Shown here: in pieces, positions 9,984-20,954 of the stretch
Layout of the letters: each line of letters opens with the position of its first letter
Position numbering within the stretch: the first letter of the stretch is position 1
NCBI GenBank assembly: GCA_964036045.1
Contig: OZ038384.1
Span: forward strand, 25,473,000 to 25,536,999
Direction: 5' to 3'
Length of the DNA: 64,000 bases
Origin: Eutreptiella sp. 'Long Island Sound 2002'
Taxonomy: Eukaryota > Euglenozoa > Euglenophyceae > Eutreptiales > Eutreptiaceae
Notes under the pieces: model-generated
Databases searched by the model: none
What the model was told of the DNA's origin: nothing
What the model saw: the letters and a program-made list of their open reading frames with translations, nothing else
Program-made: the position numbers and the translations under genes

Positions 9984-11894
9984 CTATGTGGATGTTCCTG
10001 GGTATGCAACCCTAAGTGGGCTGAGGAGAGGCCCTGAGTCATGCAGGAGCAGGAGGAAAGGATCGGCGGGATCCTCCAACGTGTCCCTGACGCGGTTGGA
10101 GATCAATGAGGCACTCCGAGGAGCCACCTCTAAAATTGTTGGTGATCTCACTCAAGAGCTTCGGGCTAAACTGGAGCTCCTTATTCCACCCCAAGCGTCA
10201 CCTACCATCGTGGGAGTTTCACCCCACCGAGTACAGGCCAAGCACCTAGTGGCAGGCTTCACAAACACCCTGGGGAGCCTGAAGAGCCGACCAATGCCGA
10301 TCCCTGTTGTGATACGGAGAAGCCCTTCTATACCAAGAACGGCCCAGCCTCCCTACAGCCACGTGGGGAATTCCACGAGAGCCGAGCTGGACCGGCTGGG
10401 GCTCACAGCCTTAAGAACAATGGTTGACGTGCAGCCGTATGGCTCTAGTGACCTAGGCGGAGACCCCTCTGACAATGAGCCGCCGTCCATGACTTCTGCT
10501 TCGCCCTCGGAGGACAACGACGCTGAGGACCCCGAGAACCCGAGTGGGCGGAGGAAGAAGAAGAAGAGGAAGAGCGGGCGCCCTGAGGGACGCAGGTCTC
10601 AGGAGGCTAAGGCAATTGCCACCTCCAAGATTGCGGGGAACTTGCCTGAGTTCACAGGCAAGGATCTCAGCGAATTCGCTGAGAATTTTGGCCGGTTCCT
10701 CCGAATGACCGGCCAAACCCATGCTAGTGGGCGAGTCAAGTGTGATCTGCTCCTGCAGTGCTGCAAGACCAAGTACCTGGAGAAGCGGTTCAAGCAGATC
10801 GTGACTAAGTCCGCCACCTTTGCCGACGTGTTGGTTGCCTTGGAGAGGCAGTACCCTACCTACGAAACCGACCTCTCCATCAAGGCTGAGATCCAGAACC
10901 TGGCCGTGCTGCCCAATAACCCCAAACCTGCCAGGGTCTCCGAGCTACTGGCTGACCTGGATCACTGGGCTGGACGACTGTCGCCGAGTTCCTACAGCAG
11001 CGACGACCTGCTTTTCTGGTTGTCGGCTAAGCTCCCTCGGGAGCTGTGGGACGAGTGCAGGTCAGCGGCAGAGCGCAAGGCTAGAGCCCTCAACTACGGG
11101 GAGTTTTCTGTTCTACTCTTGGAGCTAGCGCTGGAGAAAGAAAGCGACCAGCACCTGAACACCTACCGTCCTGGAGGAGGAGCCTCTGGAAGCCATGGCA
11201 AAGGGTACCAAGGACCCAGATCTGGACAGGGGACTACCCCCAAGCACGACTGTATCAGGGACAATGTCAAGGAGCTCTTCTGGTGTGACAGCAGAGATGA
11301 GCATGGCCACCTGCAGCACGCCCCCGGCTGCCAGCAGCGAGACTGCTTCGTAGTCCAAGGGAAGAAGCAGGAGACCAACACCGGCGCCAAGCCTAAGATC
11401 TCGGATCACTACAGGTGTACTGTCACCTGTGCCTTCTGTGGGAAGAGGAAGCACTACGAGGATGAGTGCTACGACAAGCAGCGCCTGTCGGCGAAGCTGA
11501 AGGGCGAGGATCCTGGCAAAGGCTCTGGCAAGGGCGGTGGCAAGAGCAACGGCAACGACTCTGGCATGGGCAAGTCGAAAGGACCTGGAAAAGGACAAGA
11601 CAAGAGCCAAGGTGGAAGAGGAGAAGGCCTTAACCGCCAGCCAGACAAGGACAAGAAGAATCCGGACAAGAACGGAAGCAACCCCAACCCTAATCCAGGG
11701 GGAATTCCGAGCCCTCTGGAGGGCAGTCTGGTCCTACCACACGCTCGCAAACTCAGGCCCAGCAAGAGCAAGGGGCCAAGCCTGAGGATGAAGGTGGTGA
11801 TGACGTCAACGCCAAGAAGAGAAGCCGTTTCATGAGGATGGCCCGCAAATTGCGGAACAACGGGTTCGAGGTGACCTGTCCCGCGGAGTTCTGA
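9984..11894 (+). pseudogene. Gag of element A1, 5'-truncated and frameshifted
   Basis: Structural Gag of a Ty3/gypsy element. From the junction it follows A2 Gag closely: a basic Lys/Arg stretch (KKKKRKSGRPEGRRSQEA), the capsid-like region (NLPEFTGKDLSEFAENFGRF through LLELALEKESDQHLN), then a CCHC zinc knuckle CAFCGKRKHYEDEC (C-x2-C-x4-H-x4-C), and a Lys/Gly/Asp-rich nucleocapsid tail. A one-base deletion near 11,707 relative to A2 puts the tail in the wrong frame and the open frame ends at 11,835. The ancestral Gag stop, TGA at 11,892-11,894, is present in A2 as well. The N-terminus is lost at the LINE-1w junction. Confidence 0.85.
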
Positions 11895-12242
11895 CGGGGA
11901 CGCTCCCGTGGGGCCCTGGACCTGGTGTTCTGGGTACGCATCGGACTAGGGGGACGTGAATACCCTGGGGTACTGGATAGGGGAACCACCATATCTATAG
12001 TGGCCAAGAAAATTTTACCTGGTGGGAGCCTGAAGAACACCATGACCACCGCGGCTATTTGAATCGGGGACTGACATGTGGTGCACAGCTGCGGGGACTG
12101 TGAAGTGGAGGTACCAATGGGCTCCCGAACTATCGCCCATTGGTTCTATGTGATGAACGCTGAGGCCTTCGACTTTGTATTGGGGACTGACTTCCTCCTG
12201 CAGCACTCCCAGATACAATCCCTGACGCTGCAAGCACCCTAG
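11895..12242 (+). pseudogene. Aspartic protease remnant of A1, active site mutated
   Basis: Homologous to the A2 protease. Where A2 reads LDTGATISIV, A1 reads LDRGTTISIV, so the catalytic Asp-Thr-Gly triad is destroyed. In-frame TGA codons follow at about 12,059 and 12,073, and TAG at 12,240-12,242 replaces a Tyr codon of A2. The region continues in the Gag frame after the Gag TGA, as in A2. Confidence 0.75.
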
Positions 12243-13449
12243 CTCCTCTACGTGGACCACGGCAATGGCAGAGAGTCTGTGCCACTGGAGCAGTTGGAGT
12301 ATACCTGGAGCTACCTCAGGGTATCGAAGGAGGAGCCCTTGAACATGATGGCGGCCTCCAAAACTGAGGACTATCAACTATTGGGGGAAGTCCTAGACGG
12401 AGGTCTGAAGGAGTTGGGTTACTCTAGAGAAGACCTGAGCGTGGAGTTTTTCGCCAGCGACAAGCAACAGGTCTTGGACCTTTACTGCAGCAGGGGAAAA
12501 AAACTGCAGCTACAAATTTTACTGGCCCTCTTTCGGGATGGCCTACGGGAACCCCAGGTTCAGTGAACTGGGGTAGGTCCTGACCAAGGTGGCCCTGGAA
12601 CGTTCCCGCATGGTCTTGTTTTCCCCCAATTGGGGAGCCCATGGGGGCGACGACTACTGGCAGACCCTCCTGGACAGGCTGACTATCAGCTCTGTTCGGT
12701 TACCTGATGAGGCAATCTACGTGCCTCTGGGGCGGAAGCCGCCCATCGGGAAACCCGCATGGGGAAGTATGCTCAGCGTGGTGGATGGAGGTCTCACCTC
12801 CATCCCCTGGGAGGACCTGGACTCAACTCTGGTCCAGGCTATACAACGAGAGAGCGATGGACTCACCCTGGGTGACTTGAAGGATCGACTACGACCTCAA
12901 GAGGCTATTGAGACTATACCAGGGTTAGATGAATACGTTGTGACTAACACCGATGCCCTCAACTCTCCCTGCCATGTACCTGTTCCTGATGGAGTCTCTG
13001 AGTGTGGCCTATCTGAGCTCCCCAGCTCTATCCACTCTGAGGACCAAACTGAGCATGACGCCTTCTTCGTGGGGACATGCGTGGAGGAAGTGGAGAAAGC
13101 CGAATACGTCGCCCCACTGAAACCCCTACTCTCCATGAGGGTGGAAGACCCCGTGGACGAGGAGCTGGACCCTCAATCCAGGCTAAGAGAGTACGTAGAC
13201 TCCAAGAGGAGGTTGGTGGCGAAGAAGCTATGCTACGCCAAGCCTACCCGCAGCTCATGGCCACTGAAGCAAGGACGTATGGGAGATCTATCCCAATTGA
13301 AGGAGGACCTCGAACAGAAGATCACCACCTGGCAAAGGGAGGTAGATCTTAAGCTCATGAAGAGCGTGTGGGGTGCCAATGTGAGGACCCCCGAGGAGGA
13401 CGACCTCTCGGAGGAATGTGTATGTGAACCCCCTCAAGCGTGCCTATGA
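12243..13449 (+). pseudogene. A1 methyltransferase-like domain and pre-RT linker
   Basis: Counterpart of A2 23,8xx-25,0xx. Recognisable pieces are LSVEFFASDKQQVLDLYCS (A2 has LFAS), then after an indel near 12,495 the block ERSRMVLFSPNWGAHGGDDY, matching the 'P-x-W' part of the module. TAG at 12,574-12,576 replaces a Lys codon. The linker from 12,589 to 13,449 is open for 286 codons, is acidic, and ends at TGA 13,447-13,449, where A2 has a Cys codon (TGT). See the finding on Dam-like domains for the interpretation. Confidence 0.6.
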
Positions 13450-13467
13450 TGCCATCGTCCACCGGAG

Positions 13468-15351
13468 ATGGTCGAACGAGACCTACAATATGCCTACCAA
13501 GGGTTGAAGGATACTACCAAGGGCGAAGAGTTGGTGGAGGATCACCTCCCGACGTCTATTACTCAGGGGGCAAGCAACTTACACTCTGACGAGGAGATGG
13601 AGGACAAGATCAAGCTATTGGACCCGCGGGTGCAGAAGCTTATAAGGACCTATCTGAAGGTGTTCGGGGACCTACCAGCCCCAGCCTCATGTGACAAGCT
13701 GGTACAGATGGACCTCAAGCTGAAACCCGAGATCGTGGATCACAAGATCCGGAGGAGACCCTATCCGGTTCCTAAAGAGCAGGCCGACGAGATTGAGCGA
13801 CAGATACAACAATGTATCGACGCTGGCCTAGTCCTGGAGTACAAGGACGGGGACTACCCCCAACACTGCAGCCCCTGTTTCCTGCTAGCTAAGCCTGGGT
13901 CTACAGCCAAACAGCTGGTAGTGGACTATGGAGAGCTGAACAAGAAAACGTTGAACCACTCAGGGTCCATTCCTAATACGGAGTCTACCCTTGAGAGGAT
14001 AGCCTCCTGTCGCTACAAGACCAAGATGGACAAGAGGAACGGATTCTGGCAGGTGGAACTGACGCCCAACGCTCAGGAGCTACTAGCCTTTATCCCCCCT
14101 CAGAGGAGGGTGTTCAAGTGGAAGGTCATGCCATTTGGCGTGGCCAACGCACCCGCTCTATTCCAAGAGCTGATGAACAAGATCTTGTCCATCCTACGAC
14201 GAAGACCCAAGGTGCAGGAGCTTATATCCCTCGGGGCCCAGATGGAGGTGCACATCGACGATGTATGCCTCGGGACCAATACCCAGGAGGATCACCTAAT
14301 CCTCTTGGGTGAGTTCTTTGCGGTCTGCCAGGAGAACCACACACGACTCAAGCTGGAGAAGTGTGAGTTCATGCGGGAGACCATGCAGTACCTGGGGTTT
14401 GACGTTGGCTATGGGTGGTGGACCCCAGCGGCCCCTAAGGCCAAACCCCTGATGGACGCTAAGGTACGACATGAAGACCCCAAGAAAGAACTCCATGATG
14501 TACGCAGTTTCATTGGGGCGTGCAACTTATATCGCTGCCATATCAAACACTTCACCTACATCAGCGCCATTCCGACGGACCTGATCAAGAAGAGTACTAC
14601 TTGGCGCTTGGGCCCACAAGAGCAACAAGCATTTGACGAGCTCAAAGACAAGGTGGCCAACGCTAAGTGCTTGGGCGTGCCTAGAGCACAAGGGGAGATT
14701 ATCCTGGTGACTGACGCCAGCAATGTGGGCGGTGGTGGCACGTTGTTCCAATGGCAAGCACTAGAGAAGGAGGAGTTCGACTCGGCCATTTCCCAATGGG
14801 GGACGGAAGATCTCAACCAAGATGGAACTCTCAAGCACAGCTACCCTGACGACAAGTGGGTCCTAGTATCCCTGGGCCACTGGAACTGGAAATGGAACCA
14901 GGCCAGGGGGAACTACTCCACATATGAGCAGGAATTGCTTGCGGGTATGCTAGTGCTATCCTCTCAGGCACGACTGTTGGGGAGTAACCCTGTGGTCTGG
15001 CTGTGCAACCAAGAGCCGGTCCGCACTTTCCAGAAGGGTTCCCCACCTGAAAAGGCCAAGCTACGGCGCTGGTGGACCTACCTCAGCCAACTAGAGCTGA
15101 CGGTACACCATATCCGGGGAGTGAAGAACGAGTGTGCAGACTACATCAGCCGCAACGAATTCGACGCCCTGATTGATGCCCGGTCTGAAGCGCGGGCTAA
15201 GGAGGCGTTCAGCCGTATGGACGTACACTTGGACCTCAACATGACTATGATACGCCCCCCAGATGGACTCCAACAGGCGGAGTACCTGAATGAGTTTGGA
15301 GATATCTACAAGCGCCTGGAGAAACGCCTGAAACCTCTCCTGGTCAACTGA
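13468..15351 (+). pseudogene. A1 reverse transcriptase and RNase H
   Basis: 627 codons without a stop. RT motifs in order: KQLVVDYGELNKKT, KMDKRNGFWQVEL (first catalytic region, where A2 keeps QLDL but A1 has VEL, so the catalytic Asp has become Glu), MPFGVANAPALFQELM, and HIDD at 14,251-14,262 as the Y-x-D-D box with His for Tyr. Motif D/E follow (LKLEKCEF, YLGFDVG). RNase H of Ty3 type begins near ILVTDASNVGGGGTLFQW and continues through TYEQELLAGMLVL and KNECADYISR. The frame ends at TGA 15,349-15,351, where A2 has a Gln codon. Confidence 0.9.
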
Positions 15352-15399
15352 GAACAGTGGAAGAGGGACCAGAGCCACCTCTGGCACGAGGACCGCATC

Positions 15400-16515
15400 G
15401 TGGTACCCAGTGACAGAGTCCCAGCGCTGCTGAAGTGGACCCATGAGTCCAGCGGTCATGTGGGTGCTCACTGTACCCTGAGGCTGTTCCAGCAGTGGTT
15501 CCACACTACGTGGACTGATGACCAACTGCGGAAGACCCTCCAGCCTATCGTGGACAAGTGCCCGTGTAGGTCCTGCAAACCTGGGGATATCAGGGACAGG
15601 GGTCTCTACTCGACCCTGCCCATTCCTCAGTGTGCTAACAGTGTTCTCTACGTGGACTACATGGAGATGCCGAAGTTTGGGGGCTATGACTTCGCCCTTG
15701 TGGTGACCTGGGGGTTGACCAGGTTTACCAGGTTGTTCCCATGTACCAAGCACATTAACGGAGAGGAGACTATCAAGATACTCCTGGAGGAGTGGTTTTG
15801 TGTCTATGGGGCGCCCAAGGAGATCAACTCCGATGAGGACGTACGAGTACGCTCAGATACCGGTTGGTACAAGAGGGTCCTAAGATCCCTCAATGTCCAG
15901 GTTTCTACGGGCATCCCCTACTCTCACACGAGCAACCGCCTATGTGAGCGACAGATTCGTGTCCTCAAGGAGTATGTAAGGATATGGTGCAAAACTGAAC
16001 ACACCAGAGACTGGGTGAGACTATCCCCCGTCATATCCTTGATGACGAACTCCCAAGAGAGTTCGGCGACTGGCTACTCGCCCCATGAGCTATTCCTAGG
16101 GCGCCCGGCGTGGTTCCTACATGCTCCCTATCCAGAAGACACCCATTCTTCTGTGGTTGAGTGGGTCCAAGAGCAACAAGCGAAGGTGGACAAGGCCAAG
16201 GCTATGCTCCAGAGAGTGAGGGAGCGTCAGTGGAACAAGAAGAACAAGCACCGAGCCCCAGCCACCTAGCAAGAAGGGGACTGAGTGCTGGTGCACCACA
16301 GCCAACTACCCGCCTGGTCACGCTCTACCAGCGATGACCCCTACTTCAGGCCCTGCAAGATTCTATCTGTGGATGGACACTGTATAACAGTGCGGTGTTC
16401 TCCCCGTCTAGGGGGGACCCTGGTGTGCGCTGCTCCACACCTAAAGCGCTACTATGATCCTGAAGACCTCTGTGGGGAGGAGTGGGAGCTGAACGACGAG
16501 GAAATCGCGCCCTAG
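15400..16515 (+). pseudogene. A1 integrase, two in-frame stops
   Basis: Retroviral-type integrase. The zinc-binding HHCC domain is seen as HESSGHVGAH ... CPCRSC. The catalytic core has Asp in LYVDYMEMPKFGG, Asp in EINSDEDVRVRSD and Glu in LCERQIRVLKEY. Here the A1 sequence is better than A2, which has lost about 20 bases in this core. The C-terminal domain contains the GPY-like block (DDPYFRPCKILSVDG). Stops TAG 16,267-16,269 (Tyr in A2) and TGA 16,282-16,284 (Trp in A2) interrupt it. A further indel near 16,508 shifts the frame. Confidence 0.85.
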
Positions 16516-16847
16516 ACCTACAGAGGGCTGCCAGCCCTATGGAAGTTGGAGGGGACCTCCCCGACATGAACGCCGAGGAGATGGCTAAGGAGGGCTTCTA
16601 CCTGGTGAAGTCTGTCCTACGCCACCGCTATCGCCAGGGTTGGCGCTTCCTCGCCCTCTGGGAAGGGTTTGGAGTCAAAGAGGCCACCTGGGTGCCCTTC
16701 TCAGCGTTTGTTCTACCTGAGGTACGCCTAAACTCAGTTCTGGTAGACTACTTGTCCCAGAACAACCTTGGTGTGTTGCTGAGGCTGGCTGAGACGCTTG
16801 CCTCCAAGACTAAAGCTGGAGACGGAACCTTACCCTTACCTGCCTAA
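16482..16847 (+). CDS. A1 C-terminal chromodomain
   Basis: The end of Pol, in the frame entered after an indel near 16,508. FYLVKSVLRHRYRQGWRFLA, LWEGFGVKEATWVPFSAFVL and the following helix NSVLVDYLSQNNL have the strand-strand-strand-helix pattern of a chromodomain. This is the histone-tail-binding module that defines chromoviruses and directs integration to specific chromatin. In A2 and in the duplicated 526-bp segment this domain is disrupted by a small replacement near 28,212, so A1 preserves the best version. Confidence 0.7.
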   Translation: MGAERRGNRALDLQRAASPMEVGGDLPDMNAEEMAKEGFYLVKSVLRHRYRQGWRFLALWEGFGVKEATWVPFSAFVLPEVRLNSVLVDYLSQNNLGVLLRLAETLASKTKAGDGTLPLPA

Positions 16848-17092
16848 GCGTATGTGTGAGTGTGCTATCCCTAAGGTCCTGAGAGCAAGCTGCAGAAATG
16901 GTGTCCTGATTATACCCAAGTCTGCGGGCGTGCTAAACCTGGAGGATGTCTTACCGGTGCCACGGGGTACGCCCCGGGTCTCTTCTCCCCGAGGCGCCCA
17001 GTTTCTGTGCTGGTACAAAACCTTGGGGGCATACCCAGCATACTAATCCAGGTATTGTTTTCCCTACCTACCTGCCTACTACATGGGAGGGG
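16848..17092 (+). promoter_or_regulatory. A1 3' untranslated region and polypurine tract
   Basis: Non-coding stretch after the chromodomain stop. The purine run GGGAGGGG at 17,085-17,092 is conserved in A2 (32,395-32,406, AGAAGGGAGGGG), and each is immediately followed by TGGCCAA. This is the expected position of the plus-strand primer and of the first bases (TG) of the 3' LTR. Confidence 0.6.
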
Positions 17093-19276
17093 TGGCCAAA
17101 AGCTATGAAGGCTTCAAAACGCCTATTTGCTACGATGGCCAAAATCTAGCCTAACCACTGCCACTGCGCACCAACCCTGCTAAAATTGCATGAAACGGCT
17201 CGGGCCAGTGACACACGCACTACAGGTCCTACACACCCTACAGTGGCACCATCCTGGGGGGCGAGCACTTCTGCAACTGGCTCCAGCCCCAACTCAGGAC
17301 TACAACTCCTACACGCACGATCTACTCGGTGGCGTTGAAGGAGAAGTCACGAGCCCTAGGGGCTCTCCTGTGAGATTGCAAGAAAACACAGAGCTACTAA
17401 GCATCTGTGGCCTAACAGGGACGCCACAACGTGTTTCCCTGCTCGGGCTTGGAGAGAAAGAGTGCTCTTTTGGCGTGCACAGCGCATATTTCGATGGAGT
17501 CAGACTCCCTGCTCTGCCACAGGCAGAGACGGAGTTATTTGTTTGTGTGATGAGGGCCCTTGTTTAGCAGGGGATGAAAACAATCAATTGCTGCTGCACC
17601 AATCACCCTGACCTTCCCACCTGTAAAGCAAAGGCAGATAACTGGGGTTTGCAGCTGAGGAACCAAGACTACCTCCACGTATTATACGCTTCTCAGGTAG
17701 CCCTATAATACACTGTCCTCAAACCCCAGTGCAAGCAAACAAGCTTAAAGAACTCCACCCGTTCTCTTGTAGAACGTGGGGTGGAGCCCCTGGGTAACCT
17801 AAACAAGGGTTGTACCGGGCGCACCACGCGTGGCCTACCCTTTCATGTGTGTGTGAATGCACGAGCATGCACGAGTTTACTAACAACCTTGTCCAATCTC
17901 TTCCTTTTTCCTAACAATCTTACCCACAATCACGAACTCCACCAGGGGTTGGCCCCACTTGGGCTTACCTACCTTACCTACCGCTGGAGAGTGAAGCAAG
18001 GTGAAAAAAAGCGAAACACAAGCGAGACACGACGCTATGCATATGTGTGTATGTCTAATCACCCTGAATTTACCTCCAATCATCTGCAATCTCCTAATCT
18101 ATCCCTCTATCGTTTGTTAGCGCTGCTACAGGGCACGTTCACGGAGACACGAGACAAGCAATCTGCATGCTGCATACCAGACGAGCACACCTGTGGTTTA
18201 TACCTGATTCATTGAGGTCCTTGTGTTGATTTTCGAGTTCTTGAATCTTGAATTCTTTCTGTCAGTGTGGGTGGAATTTTTATTTTTCTTTATTCATGTG
18301 TGTTTCGTCATTTTCGTCATTATGCGTAACATACGTTTATAATCTTATTAATTGTTTTTTTTCCGGCGCTTCGCTAAGACCCGCTCCTGCGCGCCGTCAT
18401 TTTCTACGTGGGAATTTCCTGATTTAAAAAAACTGGAGATGACCACAAATTTCCTAAAAATGTGCATCTGATGCACAATTGAATTCTGTTCAGGTATGTG
18501 CTTTCAGAAAAATTCGAGGCCATCATTTGACGGATTTAGGTGTTGTCGCTTCGCGTTTGCGTGGATTCGTCCGTCATCCTTCCATTCCTCTGTTGTACAG
18601 ATATCCTCGCAAAGCGTCGCTGAGTAGGCCGCTGTTCGGGCCAAAAAGCAGCAGCATGAGACCGAACCAGAACCAAGACCCCTCCAAGGGGCAATTCTAA
18701 TTTAATCGTCGACCCCTCGCCCCAGTATCAGGACAGGTGTCTCCATCAGGTTCCATGAGACTTAGATCGAGCGTCCTATGAGGGTCTGGCGTTGGGTTGT
18801 GTTACGCTGCAGCTTGGAGGGGGGGATGCATATGCATATGGTCTTTGCATGCCCTATTCTAACCCCACCAAGCCACAGGAACCCCTGCAGTGCCAAGAGC
18901 GCTGAGTTTTCTGTTGGAAATTGTCATGAACAATGCAGCAAGAGTCGCTTGCCATGGCAAAGCGCTTTTTTCCAGTGTAAGGGAAGCTACAGGTATTTTA
19001 AAGTAGGTGTGGAAACCAAGGAAAGGCCAAGAAAAAAATCCCTTTTTCCTGAAAATGCGACAACGGTGGCCACCACAGCACAACGCGGGAGTAAGAAAAA
19101 GTCCTTTTCTAATTCTTTAGGGTATACTTTAGTTGTATTAGGGATGCTCTAAGCACTCTTGCATTTTTATCTTAGTATTGGCCTAACCAAAATGGGTGAT
19201 AACACATTTTGACCTATAGAACCAAACACTAAATCAGGATGTAGTGTGGACCCCTCAATCCCCAAGCTATATGCAC
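17093..19276 (+). repeat. 3' LTR of A1, first 2,184 bp
   Basis: Matches the A2 3' LTR along its length, for example the block near 17,690 with the 33.0-kb block 'ccacgtattatacgcttctc' and the block near 18,880 with 34,155. It is cut at 19,276 after TCCCCAAGCTATATGCAC. The same 18 bases recur at 58,583-58,600, where the LTR continues. Joined length is about 2,791 bp, close to the 2,758 bp of the A2 3' LTR. No gene is supported inside it; short open frames are not shared between copies. Confidence 0.75.
19259..19276. repeat. Target-site duplication of LINE-D, left copy
   Basis: TCCCCAAGCTATATGCAC, identical to 58,583-58,600. The A1 LTR sequence continues without a gap if one copy and everything between them are removed, as shown by comparison with the uninterrupted homologous stretches at 20,23x and 51,78x. 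The length is typical for target-primed reverse transcription. Confidence 0.75.
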
Positions 19277-20069
19277 TTTTGCACTGAACGGCGCCTTTTG
19301 TGGCTGGCCAGGCCGGGGAGAAAGGCTCTTGCGCGCCAAGCTTTTTCAGGGAGGGGCGGGAGCCCGAAACCAAGTTCAATCGCAGGCTGAGTACCGCTGC
19401 ACGTTGCTGTCCTCCTGGGCCTTATCTCAATGAGACCTGGCAGCCCCGTCGTAGACAACCGCAGAGCCGGGGTCTCTGCCTGATTGCCGAAGGCTGTACG
19501 GTTGCGGTTTTGGGGTTAGAGCATGACGGCTTGAGCACGGGGCGTGGCTTGGGGGAGGAATTCATTTGCAGAAGTGACTGGTGAGTGCCAGTGTGGTAGT
19601 ACTGATTGGTTGCGCCGTGTCAGAGCTGTTGAGGGCTGGCGTGAGAGAAACGTGTAAGTGTGGCTTTTGAAAAGAGATGACATGTTGGACGAAGATAAGG
19701 ACGATTGTGAGTTTGTGCTCGCCGGGGAGGGGGGGGCTGGTGCGAAGTACCTTGTTATGCGGGGAGAGGGGGCGGAAACAGGGGCGGAGGCGGCGAGGGG
19801 GGGTTCTTGTCGAGGGGGGGGGGGGAGGTTGAACCTGTTCCGGATTGTGAGCAGCCGCTTTGGGGGCGGGGGCTCTGGCTGAGGTTGGCTTGCGGTATTG
19901 CGTTTCAGCGATAGAGGCCGGACAGGTCTTGGGGGCTGGCGGGCGTGTTTCCGAGCTTTGGCGGGTACCGCAGGGGATGGGGCAGGGGGGCGCTTTGGAG
20001 GCTTGTGTGCCACTGTGTCCGGGAGGGGGGAGGGAGGGTGGTAAGCGGGGGGGGGTCGCTGTAGGGCGG
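19277..20069 (-). mobile_element. LINE-D, 3' end segment
   Basis: Sequence between the LINE-D target-site duplication and the truncated LTR of A2. On the minus strand it ends GGCGCCGTTCAGTGCAAAA directly at the duplication, a short A-ended LINE terminus. The same terminus recurs on the minus strand at 59,977. It contains a proline-rich minus-strand open frame (19,516 to about 20,066) with an SPRITRYFAP motif that resembles a PCNA-interacting peptide, but whether it is translated is unknown. It would lie downstream of the LINE-D zinc-finger stop at 52,506. Attribution to LINE-D is inferred from the duplication. Confidence 0.5.
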
Positions 20070-20856
20070 AGTAAGAAAAAGTGCTTTTCCAATGCTTTGA
20101 GGCATACTCTAGTTGTATTAGAGATCCACTGAGCACACAGGCATTTCTATCTTAGTATTGGCCCAGCCAAAAGTGGTGATAACACATTTTGACCTATGGA
20201 ACCAAACACCCAATCAGGATATGGAGTGGACCCCTTAATCCCCTATCAATGTGAGGCAATTCATCTTTTCCTGAGTCGACTGAGAACTGACATATCCAGG
20301 GCAGAGCCTATGAATTTATCTATGTTTTCTCATGAATTCTTAGCTGTCCTAGTGGTATGCACCCTAGGGGGCTGGGCACCTCTTTTTGAGAGGTCCTGGG
20401 TTCAATTCCCGGTCAGCCTAGCTAAGTAGGAAGATCCCATGTGACATGGCAGTGACCTCATCGCCACATGCCCTGCCACCTCAGCATATATGGGACCCAA
20501 AACAAAGAGTGCACATCTCCTGAGATGGCACTATGGAGTTTGAGTGACCATGGGGCAGTTTTCCAACTCTTTTCCAAAACATTTCAGCTATCTTTGTGAA
20601 TATGCAATCAGATGTGCCTTGAGTTGCAGTTTCTGTGAATATCCTTTCATCTTTCACTGTTTACACTGCAGCCCTTCATGCTTTGATCCTGATTCTCTTC
20701 TACTTGCTTATCTCTGGCTTGGGCTAACCTGAATTGATTGTATTTCAGCAACTAAAACATTTTCATCTTCAAAAACAAGCAGCAGGAAACCCTACACCAG
20801 CAGCAGGCAGCAGGAGAGGCACAAACACAGTGTTGGAATCACTATAAAACTTTCTG
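20070..20856 (+). repeat. 5' LTR of A2, truncated to its last ~790 bp
   Basis: Nearly the same as 51,62x-52,407 and related to 58,601-59,207. It starts at GGAGTAAGAAAAAGTGC, which in the full LTR lies about 2 kb from the beginning. It ends CACTATAAAACTTTCTG, shared by all three LTR ends, directly before a primer-binding-site match. It contains the tRNA-like segment listed separately and a CAG-rich stretch at 20,778-20,815. The exact LTR terminus is uncertain by 1-4 bases because no CA end is visible. Confidence 0.65.
20338..20425 (+). promoter_or_regulatory. tRNA-like element with pol III A and B boxes inside LTR-A
   Basis: TGTCCTAGTGG at 20,345-20,355 fits the A-box consensus with one mismatch, and GGTTCAATTCC at 20,399-20,409 fits the B box. 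The B box sits in a T-arm-like hairpin (CTGGG-TTCAATT-CCCGG). A middle hairpin ACCTC-TTTTTGA-GAGGT looks like an anticodon arm, and TTAGCT/AGCTAA at the edges can pair as a short acceptor-like stem. Variable-loop and D-arm spacing are not those of a functional tRNA. Copies occur in the other LTR-A sequences at 51,891 and 58,684. Confidence 0.55.
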
Positions 20857-20873
20857 GTAGCAGAGGCAGATTG
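20855..20873 (+). promoter_or_regulatory. Candidate primer-binding site (initiator tRNA-Met)
   Basis: TGGTAGCAGAGG directly follows the LTR end. It is complementary to a tRNA 3' end CCTCTGCTACCA, which is the terminus of initiator tRNA-Met in many eukaryotes (acceptor 5' strand AGCAGAG). Position and sequence both suit first-strand priming of a Ty3/gypsy element. Confidence 0.6.
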
Positions 20874-20954
20874 TCTCTGCGTACCGGCAGCAACCCCGTG
20901 CCGTACAACCAGTGCGCCGAGATCAGTCATATATAAGCAGAAGGGCGAACGAGG

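Larger units (their letters stand above)
9984..19276 (+). mobile_element. Ty3/gypsy chromovirus A, copy 1 (A1), main part
   Basis: Element A1 begins inside gag at 9,984, where the match to copy A2 (21,53x onward) starts abruptly against LINE-1w. It runs gag, protease, methyltransferase-like region, RT, RNase H, integrase, chromodomain, polypurine tract and 3' LTR. The LTR is interrupted at 19,276 by LINE-D and resumes at 58,601. The 5' LTR, primer-binding site and first ~190 Gag codons are missing. Compared with A2 it carries many independent stops and small indels, so it is the older and more decayed copy. Confidence 0.85.

Noticed and set aside
18240-18480. AT-rich segment as an organelle insertion
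   Set aside because: The same sequence occurs in the A2 LTR at 33.5-33.8 kb, so it is LTR sequence.
20338-20425. Functional tRNA gene
   Set aside because: Boxes and some hairpins are present, but D-arm and variable-loop spacing are wrong and the segment is repeated in every LTR-A, so it is a tRNA-derived or tRNA-like LTR part.
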